A program made the position numbers and the translations under genes. Of a DNA stretch of 5,652 nt, positions 1-5,580 are shown piece by piece. The stretch's first letter is position 1. Every line of letters begins with the position of its first letter. The notes beneath the pieces were generated by a model that saw only the letters and a program-made list of their open reading frames with translations, was not told the origin of the DNA and did not search any database. Location: positions 1 to 5,652 of the forward strand of contig JADFJB010000188.1 in the NCBI GenBank assembly GCA_022566355.1. The letters run 5' to 3'. This DNA comes from a candidate division KSB1 bacterium (GTDB taxonomy: Bacteria; Zhuqueibacterota; JdFR-76; DREG01).

Positions 1-195
1 GCCAGCTCCCTGATCAGGATGTGCATCTCGTGCTGGACCCTCCGGATGTGAAGCAGCGAGCCCGGAGTTGGAAAGGATGGTTGAAGCGCTCCCAGGTCAG
101 CACCTTCGTGGCGTGGGTCGATGGAACGGTCACAGGTGGGGGTCTGAGCCGGAGAAACACCGGCCGATCCAGCCTATACAGCTTCGTGAAGTCCA
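1..195. other. GC-rich left flank, no supported gene
   Basis: Hand counting gives about 62% GC for positions 1-180, against about 35% for 241-300, so composition changes sharply close to the 3' end of hicB. A plus-strand frame is open from the window edge to a TAA at 201-203, and two minus-strand frames are also open for long stretches. Several open frames are expected by chance in GC-rich DNA. None of the translations resembles a family I recognise, none resembles HicA, and none has a convincing ribosome-binding site. A small inverted repeat is present (GCCGG at 148-152, CCGGC at 160-164, 7-nt loop) without a T-run. This could be the tail of a gene outside the window, a dispersed repeat, or foreign DNA. 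Confidence 0.4.
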
Positions 196-611
196 ACGAC
201 TAATTGTTTACCCAGGGTGGCTAGAGCTTGTTCTATCCTGGGTAACTTTGAAGGATGCTTAGGATTAAGAAGCCTTCTTACTTCTTTTTCATCACAATTC
301 ATGCGCCTGGCAAGCTCAACTTTAGTGATTTTTGCATCTCTTATAGCAAGGTACAGCGCTGCTTTTGCGGAAAGTTGGACTGGAAGTAATATGGAATATT
401 CTCCTTTTTTAGGCTGAGAGGAATCGGGTATGGGAAGATCGCTTGCAATCCGGTTGGCAATGGCTTCCTCAAGGCAATCTACCGCTTCCAACAAAGCATC
501 ATCGACATCTTCTCCCTGGGTAATGGCCTCTGGCAGGTCTCGGAATGTAACAACATATCCTCCTTGTTCAGTTTCCGATGTCAGTTTGGCGGGATAAATA
601 AAGCTTTGCAT
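174..611 (-). CDS. hicB: HicB-family antitoxin (solitary)
   Basis: This encodes a 145-residue HicB-type antitoxin. In this family the N-terminal degraded RNase H-like domain binds and neutralises the HicA mRNA interferase, and the C-terminal helix-turn-helix binds the promoter. The N-terminal half reads YPAKL at residues 6-10, then GGYVVTFRDLPEAITQGED (18-36) and the DDALLEAVDCLEEAIANRI helix, all typical of HicB. The C-terminal half has KAALYLAIRDAKITKVELARRM (83-104) and RRLLNPKHPSKLPRIEQAL (112-130), the usual DNA-binding segment, and ends in LGKQLVV as full-length members do. I start it at 611, not at the upstream ATG at 632. The family N-terminus fits 611, a GAG lies 6 nt upstream of it, and the predicted promoter would begin transcription almost on top of 632. 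No hicA is visible upstream or downstream, so it is an orphan or the surviving half of a pair. The stop is TAG. Confidence 0.88.
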   Translation of the reverse strand: MQSFIYPAKLTSETEQGGYVVTFRDLPEAITQGEDVDDALLEAVDCLEEAIANRIASDLPIPDSSQPKKGEYSILLPVQLSAKAALYLAIRDAKITKVELARRMNCDEKEVRRLLNPKHPSKLPRIEQALATLGKQLVVGLHEAV

Positions 612-637
612 GGTGATCTCATTTCCAGTCATGATAA

Positions 638-666
638 AATATCGGACAATATTGACCGAGAGTCAA
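638..666 (-). promoter_or_regulatory. Predicted hicB promoter
   Basis: Reading the minus strand, TTGACT (661-666) is separated by 17 nt from GATATT (638-643), matching the sigma-70 consensus boxes at 5/6 and 4/6 positions. Transcription would start near 631, which leaves a short leader before the ATG at 611 but essentially none before the ATG at 632. This is a consensus match only, with no experimental support. Confidence 0.4.
642..659. promoter_or_regulatory. 18-bp dyad, candidate HicB operator
   Basis: TCGGACAATATTGACCGA is symmetric at 16 of 18 positions. The central CAATATTG is a perfect palindrome and the outer TCGG/CCGA arms also pair; only one base per half-site breaks the symmetry. 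The dyad fills the spacer between the predicted -35 and -10 boxes of hicB. That is where a repressor would block RNA polymerase, and DNA-binding HicB proteins are known autorepressors. The assignment to HicB is inferred from position. Confidence 0.45.
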
Positions 667-693
667 GGACTTTAAGCATAAATCCCTCTTAGT

Positions 694-719
694 TGTCATC
701 CCGTTGCAACGGGATGACA
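694..719. repeat. Perfect 26-bp intergenic palindrome
   Basis: The half-site TGTCATCCCGTTG is followed directly by its exact reverse complement, giving 13+13 bp with no loop. Symmetry stops at 693/720. No T-run follows closely on either side, so it is not a standard intrinsic terminator. Its outer TGTCATCC is shared with the right arm of the hairpin repeat at 4361-4442, which suggests a dispersed REP-like or mini-transposon-derived element. A regulatory site between the divergent hicB and padR genes is the alternative. Confidence 0.6.
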
Positions 720-799
720 GTGATAAGGTTTTTGAGTAGTTAAGGTTAATCAAAACGACTTCCGTTTAATATTTCTATTCACAAATGGAGAAAATTAAT

Positions 800-828
800 T
801 TGAAAACGAAACATATTTTCTCTATTTT
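800..828 (+). promoter_or_regulatory. Predicted padR operon promoter
   Basis: TTGAAA (800-805) lies 17 nt upstream of TATTTT (823-828), in an AT-rich stretch about 35 nt before the padR start codon. An inverted pair, CGAAA (807-811) and TTTCG (826-830), spans the spacer and the -10 box. It could be the PadR autoregulatory operator, but it is short and does not match the ATGT...ACAT dyad described for some PadR proteins. This is a consensus match only. Confidence 0.35.
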
Positions 829-862
829 CGAATACTAATCATTATTATTCAAGGAGTAAACA

Positions 863-1192
863 ATGAAACTGCTTTCGAGGTCAGAAGAGATCATATTATT
901 ATCGATCTGGAAACTCCGGAAAAATGCCTATGGGATGTCCATCCGGGGACAAGTGGCAAAAGTGACCGGACGCACCTGGTCGTTCGGCGCTATTTATGCG
1001 CCACTAAACCGGCTGCTTAAAAAGCACCTGGTGCTATCGATCGAAGGCGAACCAACTCCGGAACGCGGCGGCCGGCGAAAAATTTATTATGAGCTTACAA
1101 AAGAGGGAAGAGAAGCTTTACTTAAGATTCAACAAGTGCATGAAGCTATCTGGATTGGTATTCCCTCTTTGGAATCGAGTTCGGTTAAATGA
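863..1192 (+). CDS. PadR-family transcriptional regulator
   Basis: This is a 109-residue winged-helix regulator of the PadR family. PadR proteins are usually dimeric repressors that sense small molecules and control a neighbouring transporter or detoxification gene. The N-terminal helices read LLSRSEEIILLSIWKL then AYGMSI (residues 22-27). The recognition region is WSFGAIYAPLNRLLKKHLV (39-57). The wing carries the hallmark PERGGRRKIYYELTKEGREAL (66-86), with GGRRK and YY fully kept. Length fits the short PadR type that lacks an extended C-terminal dimerisation domain. AAGGAG at 851-856, 6 nt before the ATG, supports the start. Its TGA stop overlaps the ATG of the permease gene (ATGA, 1189-1192), so the two are probably translationally coupled, with the permease as the likely regulatory target. 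The inducing ligand cannot be deduced. Confidence 0.92.
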   Translation: MKLLSRSEEIILLSIWKLRKNAYGMSIRGQVAKVTGRTWSFGAIYAPLNRLLKKHLVLSIEGEPTPERGGRRKIYYELTKEGREALLKIQQVHEAIWIGIPSLESSSVK

Positions 1193-1788
1193 AGAATCCT
1201 CAAAGTCAGCGTTTTCCCAAAATAGCCGAATGGTTATTGTCTCATATAACTGAGTCATCCATTCGCTACTCGGTGCTTGGGGATTTCGAAGAACAATTTC
1301 AATATTACGCGGAAGAGCACGGCCTACTTTACGCCCATCTCTGGTGTTGGCTGCAAATTATGAAATCATTGCCACCCTTTATTTTTGAATCAATCTATTG
1401 GAGTCTTATTATGTTAAAAAATTATTTTAAAGTCGCCTTTAGAAACTTGCTCAATCAAAAAATCTACTCATTCATTAATATTGCCGGGCTGGCAATCGGT
1501 CTTGCTACTTGTCTCTTGATCACAATTTTTGTGATCGATGAGTTGAGCTACGACCGCCATCATGAAAAAGCTTCTCAAATCTACCGTGTAGTTTTGGATT
1601 TAAAATTGGGAGATACTGAAATAAAAGCGCCACTTTCAGCGGCGCCAATGGCACAAACATTAGTCCGGGATTTTCCGGAAGTATTATCCGCAACAAGAAT
1701 AATAGGAGGATTCTTTGGACCAGGGACAGCAAATATTCGATATGGAGTGAAAGTTTTCAAAGAAAACAAAGTATTATATGCTGACTGA
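1189..1788 (+). CDS. N-terminal part of permease: prefix domain plus first membrane helix
   Basis: The 199 codons before the premature TGA. Residues 1-70 form the cytoplasmic permease prefix domain: IAEWLLSH, then SVLGDFEEQFQYYAEEHG (28-45), then LWCWLQIMKSLPPF (51-64). This module precedes MacB-like permeases in several phyla and is mainly associated with PadR-linked ones. Residues 75-94 (MLKNYFKVAFRNLLNQKIYS) are the usual amphipathic start of the permease core. Residues 95-117 (FINIAGLAIGLATCLLITIFVI) are membrane helix 1. DELSYDRHHEKASQIYRV begins the extracytoplasmic MacB-PCD domain, cut at residue 199. If translation really stops here, the product would be a membrane-anchored stub without transport function. 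Confidence 0.75.
   Translation: MKNPQSQRFPKIAEWLLSHITESSIRYSVLGDFEEQFQYYAEEHGLLYAHLWCWLQIMKSLPPFIFESIYWSLIMLKNYFKVAFRNLLNQKIYSFINIAGLAIGLATCLLITIFVIDELSYDRHHEKASQIYRVVLDLKLGDTEIKAPLSAAPMAQTLVRDFPEVLSATRIIGGFFGPGTANIRYGVKVFKENKVLYAD
1400..1413 (+). promoter_or_regulatory. Internal ribosome-binding site and ATG at the prefix/core boundary
   Basis: GGAG at 1400-1403 sits 7 nt before an in-frame ATG at 1411 (permease residue 75). This site is better than the one at the annotated start, where only weak GAG/GGA matches precede the ATG inside padR. The ATG is exactly where prefix-less members of the family begin (MLKNYFKVAFRNLL). It may be a working second start producing a prefix-less permease, or a relic of the original gene start before the prefix domain was added. 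Confidence 0.4.
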
Positions 1789-1809
1789 AGTTTCTTTGAT
1801 GTCTTCACT

Positions 1810-3825
1810 GTGCCATTTATTTCCGGTGATGCAAAGATTGCCTTAAACCAACCGAATACAATTGTGATTACAAAAGCAATTGCAGAGAAGTATTTTGGCA
1901 CTATTGATCCAATGGGGAAAATGTTGATCTTTAGCAATCTTAATTCAGAATATAAAATTACCGGTGTGGTTGAAAATAACCCTGCCAATTCGCATTTCCA
2001 TTTTGATTTCTTGGCTGCACTCTCATCCCTTCCAAGAAGTCGAAGTCCAAGTTGGACGGATAATTCATTTTACACCTACATCGTTCTGCAAAACGGGATT
2101 TCTCATCGCGTATTGGAAGCAAAGTTTCCAGCTATGGTCAGTAAATTCATTGGTCCGCAGCTAAAAGCAATGGGTGTTACCCTTGAAAACATGGCTGATT
2201 CAGGAGATCGGTGGGTCTATTTATTAGAAGCGCTTACTGATATTCACCTGCATGCAAATTCATCTTACGAATTCGAACCAAACGGCAATATCGTTTATGT
2301 AACTATATTCTCTTCAGTTGCTATTTTAATCTTGCTAATCGCCTGCATCAATTTTATGAACCTTACAACCGCCCGTTCAACCGGCCGAGCGAAAGAGGTT
2401 GGTGTTAGGAAAGTATTAGGCTCCCATCGAAAACAATTGGTTCAACAATTCCTGGTCGAATCATTGTTTGTTACTTTTTTGGCATTCATTATTGCAATAA
2501 GTCTGGCAAACCTTGCATTACCACTTTTTAATTCTCTATCCGGGAAAAATATGACAATGGCATTCTTTCAAGATGGCTATATGCTTTCAGGTTTATTTGG
2601 ATTATTTCTTTTGGTCGGTTTGCTTTCCGGTATTTATCCTGCTGTCGTGCTTTCTTCTTTCAGGCCAATACAAGTGTTAAAAGGGCAACTTGGCACAGGG
2701 AATCAATATCATTGGCTTAGAAGCTCATTGGTGATCTTCCAGTTCACCATTTCAATGATCCTTATTGTCGGGGCACTTGTTGTTAATGGTCAACTGGATT
2801 ACATGCAAAATAAGAAATTAGGATTTAATCAAGAACATATTCTGGTTATTGATCAAATTGAGTCAATTGGCGAAAAGATACCAATTCTTAAGCAAAAGCT
2901 CCTGGCACACCCAAACGTAAAAAACGCAACTGTCTCGTTAACTCTACCTGGCAAAATGTTTCCAGCTCACCCATTTCAACCTCAAGAAAATGATCGAACC
3001 TATGTTTTTCAACTACTCACTGCTGACCCCGATTTTATTCCCACTTTTGAAATCAACCTTTTAACCGGGAGAAACTTCTCTAAAAACATACCAACAGATT
3101 CTGATGCATTCATTTTAAATGAAGCAGCTGTCGTTGCTTTTGGGTGGAATAATGCAGATGCTATCGGTAAACAATTTAAACCATCTGCTGGCTTCGCTGC
3201 AAAAAAAGTGGTCGGTGTAGTTAAGGATTTTAATTTTAAGTCTCTTCATAATAAAATAGAGCCACTGGTTATCGCCTATTCTCAAAATGGTCAGTATATG
3301 TCAGTGCGTGTACAACCGACCTCTCTACAAGCCACTGTTGCATTTCTTGAAAATAAATGGCGGGAGATTGCTCCGGATAAAACTTTTGAATATATGTTCC
3401 TCGATCAAATCGTTGAAGAATTGTATAATGCAGAAAAAACAAGTAGTCAGGTTTTCGCGGTGTTTGCCGGTCTCGCTATATTCATTGCATGTCTTGGCCT
3501 TTTTGGATTAACATCATTTTTAATGGAGAAACGCAGTAAAGAAGTTGCACTTCGCAAGGTTGTTGGAGCCACAGTGGCACATGTCGTTGTCTTGCTTTCG
3601 CGTGACTTTGGCAAACTTGTCATCATAGCGATTTTTGTCGCAACTCCGATTGCCTATTTTGTAATGAACAACTGGTTACAATATTTTGCGTATCGGGAGG
3701 CCCTGACTCCTTTGCCATTTATCTTTGCAGGTATTGCCACTCTCTTTATTTCTTTGTTAACAGTTGTTAACCAGGTGATAAAATCAGCCTTAGCAAACCC
3801 CATCGATTCAATTCGTTATGAATAA
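1810..3825 (+). CDS. Main part of the interrupted MacB-like permease
   Basis: The frame downstream of the premature stop, up to 671 residues if read from the GTG at 1810; no ribosome-binding site precedes that codon. Using full-gene numbering, the rest of the first extracytoplasmic domain runs to about 369. Helices follow at about 370-392 (YVTIFSSVAILILLIACINF), 420-445 and 467-490, with the cytoplasmic coupling motif EVGVRKVLGSHRKQL (about 403-417). A second unit then starts with a helix at about 513-533 (SLVIFQFTISMILIVGALVV) and has an extracytoplasmic domain containing NEAAVVAFGW and VVGVVKDFNFKSLH. Its last helices lie at about 754-776, 807-827 and 840-862, with a second coupling motif KEVALRKVVGA. 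It ends in the family-typical ANPIDSIRYE, so the C-terminus is complete. The encoded part looks well conserved, suggesting a recent stop mutation or an error. Confidence 0.85.
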   Translation: MPFISGDAKIALNQPNTIVITKAIAEKYFGTIDPMGKMLIFSNLNSEYKITGVVENNPANSHFHFDFLAALSSLPRSRSPSWTDNSFYTYIVLQNGISHRVLEAKFPAMVSKFIGPQLKAMGVTLENMADSGDRWVYLLEALTDIHLHANSSYEFEPNGNIVYVTIFSSVAILILLIACINFMNLTTARSTGRAKEVGVRKVLGSHRKQLVQQFLVESLFVTFLAFIIAISLANLALPLFNSLSGKNMTMAFFQDGYMLSGLFGLFLLVGLLSGIYPAVVLSSFRPIQVLKGQLGTGNQYHWLRSSLVIFQFTISMILIVGALVVNGQLDYMQNKKLGFNQEHILVIDQIESIGEKIPILKQKLLAHPNVKNATVSLTLPGKMFPAHPFQPQENDRTYVFQLLTADPDFIPTFEINLLTGRNFSKNIPTDSDAFILNEAAVVAFGWNNADAIGKQFKPSAGFAAKKVVGVVKDFNFKSLHNKIEPLVIAYSQNGQYMSVRVQPTSLQATVAFLENKWREIAPDKTFEYMFLDQIVEELYNAEKTSSQVFAVFAGLAIFIACLGLFGLTSFLMEKRSKEVALRKVVGATVAHVVVLLSRDFGKLVIIAIFVATPIAYFVMNNWLQYFAYREALTPLPFIFAGIATLFISLLTVVNQVIKSALANPIDSIRYE

Positions 3826-3839
3826 GAATAAAAAAAGTT

Positions 3840-4250
3840 GTCTGCAAGCGCCGTTCTGAAGAAAATTTCCGCAGAATTGTCGCTTATGCTTCCTATTTTG
3901 CCATTGTCATCGCTTGCTTTGGCCTTTTTGGCATTACATCACTCTCGGTAGCGCGGCGTTTAAAAGAGATGGGAATTCGCAAAGTCCTGGGAGCCTCTGT
4001 CGGGAAAATTCTTGCACTGTTTAATCAGGAATTTATTGTATTGCTGATCATTGCAAACCTGCTTGCCTGGCCTGGAATTTACCTGGCAATGAATAGCTGG
4101 CTAAATAATTTTGCCTATAAAATAGATCTCGGCATCGGTGTGTTTTTGATTTCAGGCCTCGGCGCGTTACTGCTGGCAATTATTACCATCAGCGTACAAG
4201 CGATGAAAGCGGCTTATTCAAACCCGGCAGATATTTTGAGACATGAATAA
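3840..4250 (+). pseudogene. C-terminal remnant of a second FtsX-type permease
   Basis: This starts right after the permease stop, in another frame. It reads SEENFRRIVAYASYFAIVIACFGLFG, then KEMGIRKVLGASVGKIL, and ends ANPADILRHE-like (SNPADILRHE). It aligns without gaps to the last about 126 residues of the upstream permease, with roughly 40% identical residues by eye: three membrane helices and the second coupling motif. The open frame extends upstream only to 3822 and has no start codon before the ATG at 3969, which lies inside the conserved coupling motif and cannot be the true start. About 85% of a normal permease is missing. It most likely records deletion or recombination in a tandem array of paralogous permeases. 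At about 40% identity it is too diverged to be a fresh duplication of the neighbouring gene. Confidence 0.85.
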
Positions 4251-4360
4251 ATCTCTTTTTATGAATTCCAAAAATAAAAGCCGCTAATAAATTTGAAAAA
4301 CCAATTTTGGCCATGATAAAATCTCAGTATGCAGAAATCGCTTTTTCATAATAACAATAA

Positions 4361-4442
4361 CGTCATTCTGAACGAAGTGAAGAATCTCTTGATTTTATAG
4401 AGTAAGAATGCTAAAGATCCTTCGCTGGCGCTCAGGATGACA
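4361..4442. repeat. Imperfect hairpin repeat of the GTCATTCTGA type
   Basis: The left arm begins GTCATTCTGAACGAAG at 4362 and runs to about 4387. The right arm, 4415-4441, ends GCTCAGGATGAC. The arms are imperfect reverse complements over about 26 bp, with a few mismatches and one single-base indel, around an AT-rich centre. Arms of this kind (GTCAT[T/C]CTGAGCGAAG...GAATCT) are familiar as dispersed intergenic elements in many environmental bacterial genomes; I recall this from general knowledge and have not searched. An 8-bp inverted pair, TGCAGAAA (4330-4337) and TTTCTGCA (4462-4469), encloses it. The rest of the 4251-4569 gap is AT-rich and shows no gene and no clear terminator after the permease remnant. 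Confidence 0.65.
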
Positions 4443-4514
4443 TTTCGTTGTCTTTATCAGCTTTCTGCAACAGCCTCTTAAGCCAGGTGTTAATGACATT
4501 AAACAATATTAAAT

Positions 4515-4530
4515 AACCGTTTCAACGGTT
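4515..4530. promoter_or_regulatory. 16-bp dyad upstream of the HEAT-like gene
   Basis: AACCGTT (4515-4521) and AACGGTT (4524-4530) are exact reverse complements separated by two bases. The 2-nt gap is too short for a good RNA hairpin loop and no T-run follows, so a protein-binding operator is more plausible than a terminator. It lies 39 nt before the ATG at 4570. A TATGAT box at 4550-4555 could be a -10 element but has no matching -35. Function is inferred from position only. Confidence 0.3.
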
Positions 4531-4569
4531 TCAGAGCAATGGCTAATTTTATGATAATCCAATAAATAA

Positions 4570-5109
4570 ATGATTGACGAATTGATGGATTCATTAGAAA
4601 ATCTCCTCGCAAATGGCAAACGAAACCAAACAGATGATCTGGAAGAATACGTTGCGCAAGCCATTGAGAATAACAGGTTGGTTGCAGAAATAGTCGCACT
4701 TTCGAAGCACAATAAAGCCAATATTGCAGCGAGAGCCATTTGGATTGTCAGGAAGCTAACTGAAACTTCTGCTGAATTATTATCAAAATACAAACCGATC
4801 CTTTTGAATGACCTGACCCAATCTCCATTTTGGGAAGTTAAAGCTGAATTATGCCACATTATCCCCAAACTTAAACTGGACTACGAAGAGATTAAGGGAG
4901 CCATTGCTTTTTTCAAAAATAACCTCGATGATAAAAGTAAAATCGTAAAAGCCTGGTCGCTGGATGCGTTGTATGAATTATCGAAGATAGAAGCAAAGAT
5001 TGGCCCTGAAGTAATAAAACTTTTGAATATTGCACTTGAAGATGAAGCTGCGTCGGTACGGGCAAGAGCGAGGAAAATTCTTAAAAAAGTAGATTCAAAA
5101 AAATCATAA
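4570..5109 (+). CDS. Small HEAT/ARM-like helical-repeat protein
   Basis: This is a 179-residue, probably cytoplasmic, all-helical protein with no signal peptide or membrane segment. From about residue 50 it shows paired helices in repeats of about 35 residues: NIAARAIWIVRKL...LLNDLTQ (51-84), WEVKAELCHIIPKL...FFKNNLDD (88-121), KIVKAWSLDALYELSKI...LLNIALED (124-158), and a last half-repeat ASVRARARKILKKV (161-174). The pattern of a conserved small or charged first helix and a closing Asp is typical of HEAT-like repeats, which act as protein-binding scaffolds. Residues 1-45 are acidic helices (DELMDSLENLLANGK) that may be a degenerate first repeat. There is no enzymatic motif. The start is the first ATG in frame and lacks a Shine-Dalgarno sequence, so translation may rely on the A-rich leader. 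It stands alone between repeats, convergent with the PIN gene, so its partner is unknown. Confidence 0.78.
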   Translation: MIDELMDSLENLLANGKRNQTDDLEEYVAQAIENNRLVAEIVALSKHNKANIAARAIWIVRKLTETSAELLSKYKPILLNDLTQSPFWEVKAELCHIIPKLKLDYEEIKGAIAFFKNNLDDKSKIVKAWSLDALYELSKIEAKIGPEVIKLLNIALEDEAASVRARARKILKKVDSKKS

Positions 5110-5111
5110 AT

Positions 5112-5135
5112 CACAAAGGGCACAAAGACACGAAG
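5112..5135 (+). repeat. Short CACAAAG direct-repeat motif
   Basis: CACAAAG at 5112-5118, CACAAAG at 5121-5127 and CACGAAG at 5129-5135 form a three-fold degenerate heptamer array just after the HEAT-like stop codon. From general familiarity, stretches of this kind recur between genes in many environmental genomes. I cannot say whether it is mobile or just low-complexity sequence. The rest of the 5110-5186 gap shows no terminator hairpin. Confidence 0.4.
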
Positions 5136-5186
5136 ATAATTGGTGAATAGTAAGAATGTAGTTTTTAATTCATTAGCTGATAAAGG

Positions 5187-5519
5187 TCAGTTAGTCGAGC
5201 GTTGAACAAACAACTTTTTGAAATCAAAAATATTGATGACTTTTATCTTGGGAAAGTTAATCTTCTCCAATACGGAAAAATGTTCGTCATTAGTAATCAA
5301 ATAATCGACATTTGCGCTTACTGCACAATCGACGAATTTATTATCCTCGGGGTCAATGTCAATCAATTTCCATTCGTAATAAATATTCACCAGATAAACG
5401 TTAGATAGCATTAACAAAGCATGAATTACATCTTTTGCAACTTGGGGATTAAACTTCTCAGAGATAACTTCTTCACTCACATTTCTCACTTCAAATTGAG
5501 GCCAATTGCCTGTGCCCAT
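5187..5519 (-). pseudogene. N-terminally truncated PIN-domain toxin relative (COG1569-like)
   Basis: The 110-residue product matches the later part of PIN-family putative toxins, Mg-dependent RNases of VapC-like fold. It has KFNPQVAKDVIHALLMLSNVYLV (22-44), the core DPEDNKFVDCAVSANVDYLITNDEHF (56-81) with acidic residues D59, D64 and D78, and the closing INFPKIKVINIFDFKKLF. Full-length members have about 135-145 residues and begin with a strand ending in DTN, whose Asp is part of the metal site. That segment is absent here, and a TAA stands directly before the ATG at 5517-5519. The first residues, MGTGNWPQFEV, are unlike the family. NVSEEVISEKF looks like a family segment of the type VSxEIxxEYEEVISEKF that has lost several residues. 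No antitoxin gene and no ribosome-binding site is visible upstream. The remaining protein is unlikely to be an active nuclease. Confidence 0.72.
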
Positions 5520-5580
5520 TTATTCGATTACAGAAATCCGTTTAAACTGATTTTTTGGCAAAAATCGCGTGAAACTAATC

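Larger units (their letters stand above)
1189..3825 (+). pseudogene. FtsX/MacB-type ABC permease, in-frame TGA at codon 200
   Basis: A single frame runs from the ATG at 1189 to the TAA at 3823-3825, 878 codons, interrupted only by a TGA at 1786-1788. The sequences before it (VLYAD) and after it (SFFDVFTVPFISGDAKIAL) join into the family motif ADxSFFDVF with nothing missing. The lesion is therefore a point change in an otherwise complete gene, not a frameshift or deletion. The intact product would be a type VII (MacB-like) permease with a prefix domain, one membrane helix, a large extracytoplasmic domain, three helices, then a second helix/loop/three-helix repeat. Such proteins normally work with a cytoplasmic ATPase, but none is encoded here, as in other PadR-linked orphan permeases. 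A sequencing error is a live alternative. Reassignment of TGA is unlikely because padR and the PIN gene end in TGA. Confidence 0.8.

Noticed and set aside
14-196. Minus-strand frame of 60 codons just downstream of hicB as a possible hicA
   Set aside because: It lacks the HicA features (dsRNA-binding-like fold with the catalytic His in the GSHxxF motif) and has no ribosome-binding site.
3-203. Plus-strand open frame running in from the left edge (ends ...SFVKSND)
   Set aside because: Other frames are also open in this GC-rich stretch, the translation resembles nothing I know, and it overlaps the 3' end of the well-supported hicB. It was kept only as an unassigned GC-rich flank.
694-719. Intrinsic terminator for hicB or padR
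   Set aside because: The palindrome has no loop and no adjacent T-run, and it lies upstream of both divergent genes.
1786-1788. Selenocysteine or reassigned TGA
   Set aside because: FtsX/MacB permeases are not known selenoproteins. padR and the PIN gene use TGA as a normal stop, and no second TGA appears in the 878-codon frame.
1581-1988. Minus-strand frame of 135 codons opposite the permease
   Set aside because: The plus-strand protein in this region matches the permease family across the TGA. The opposite-strand translation has no recognisable domain and is a shadow.
3969-4250. Independent 93-residue gene starting MGIRKVLGAS
   Set aside because: The ATG lies inside the conserved coupling motif of the permease family, and homology continues upstream in the same frame to about 3855, so this is a truncated gene.
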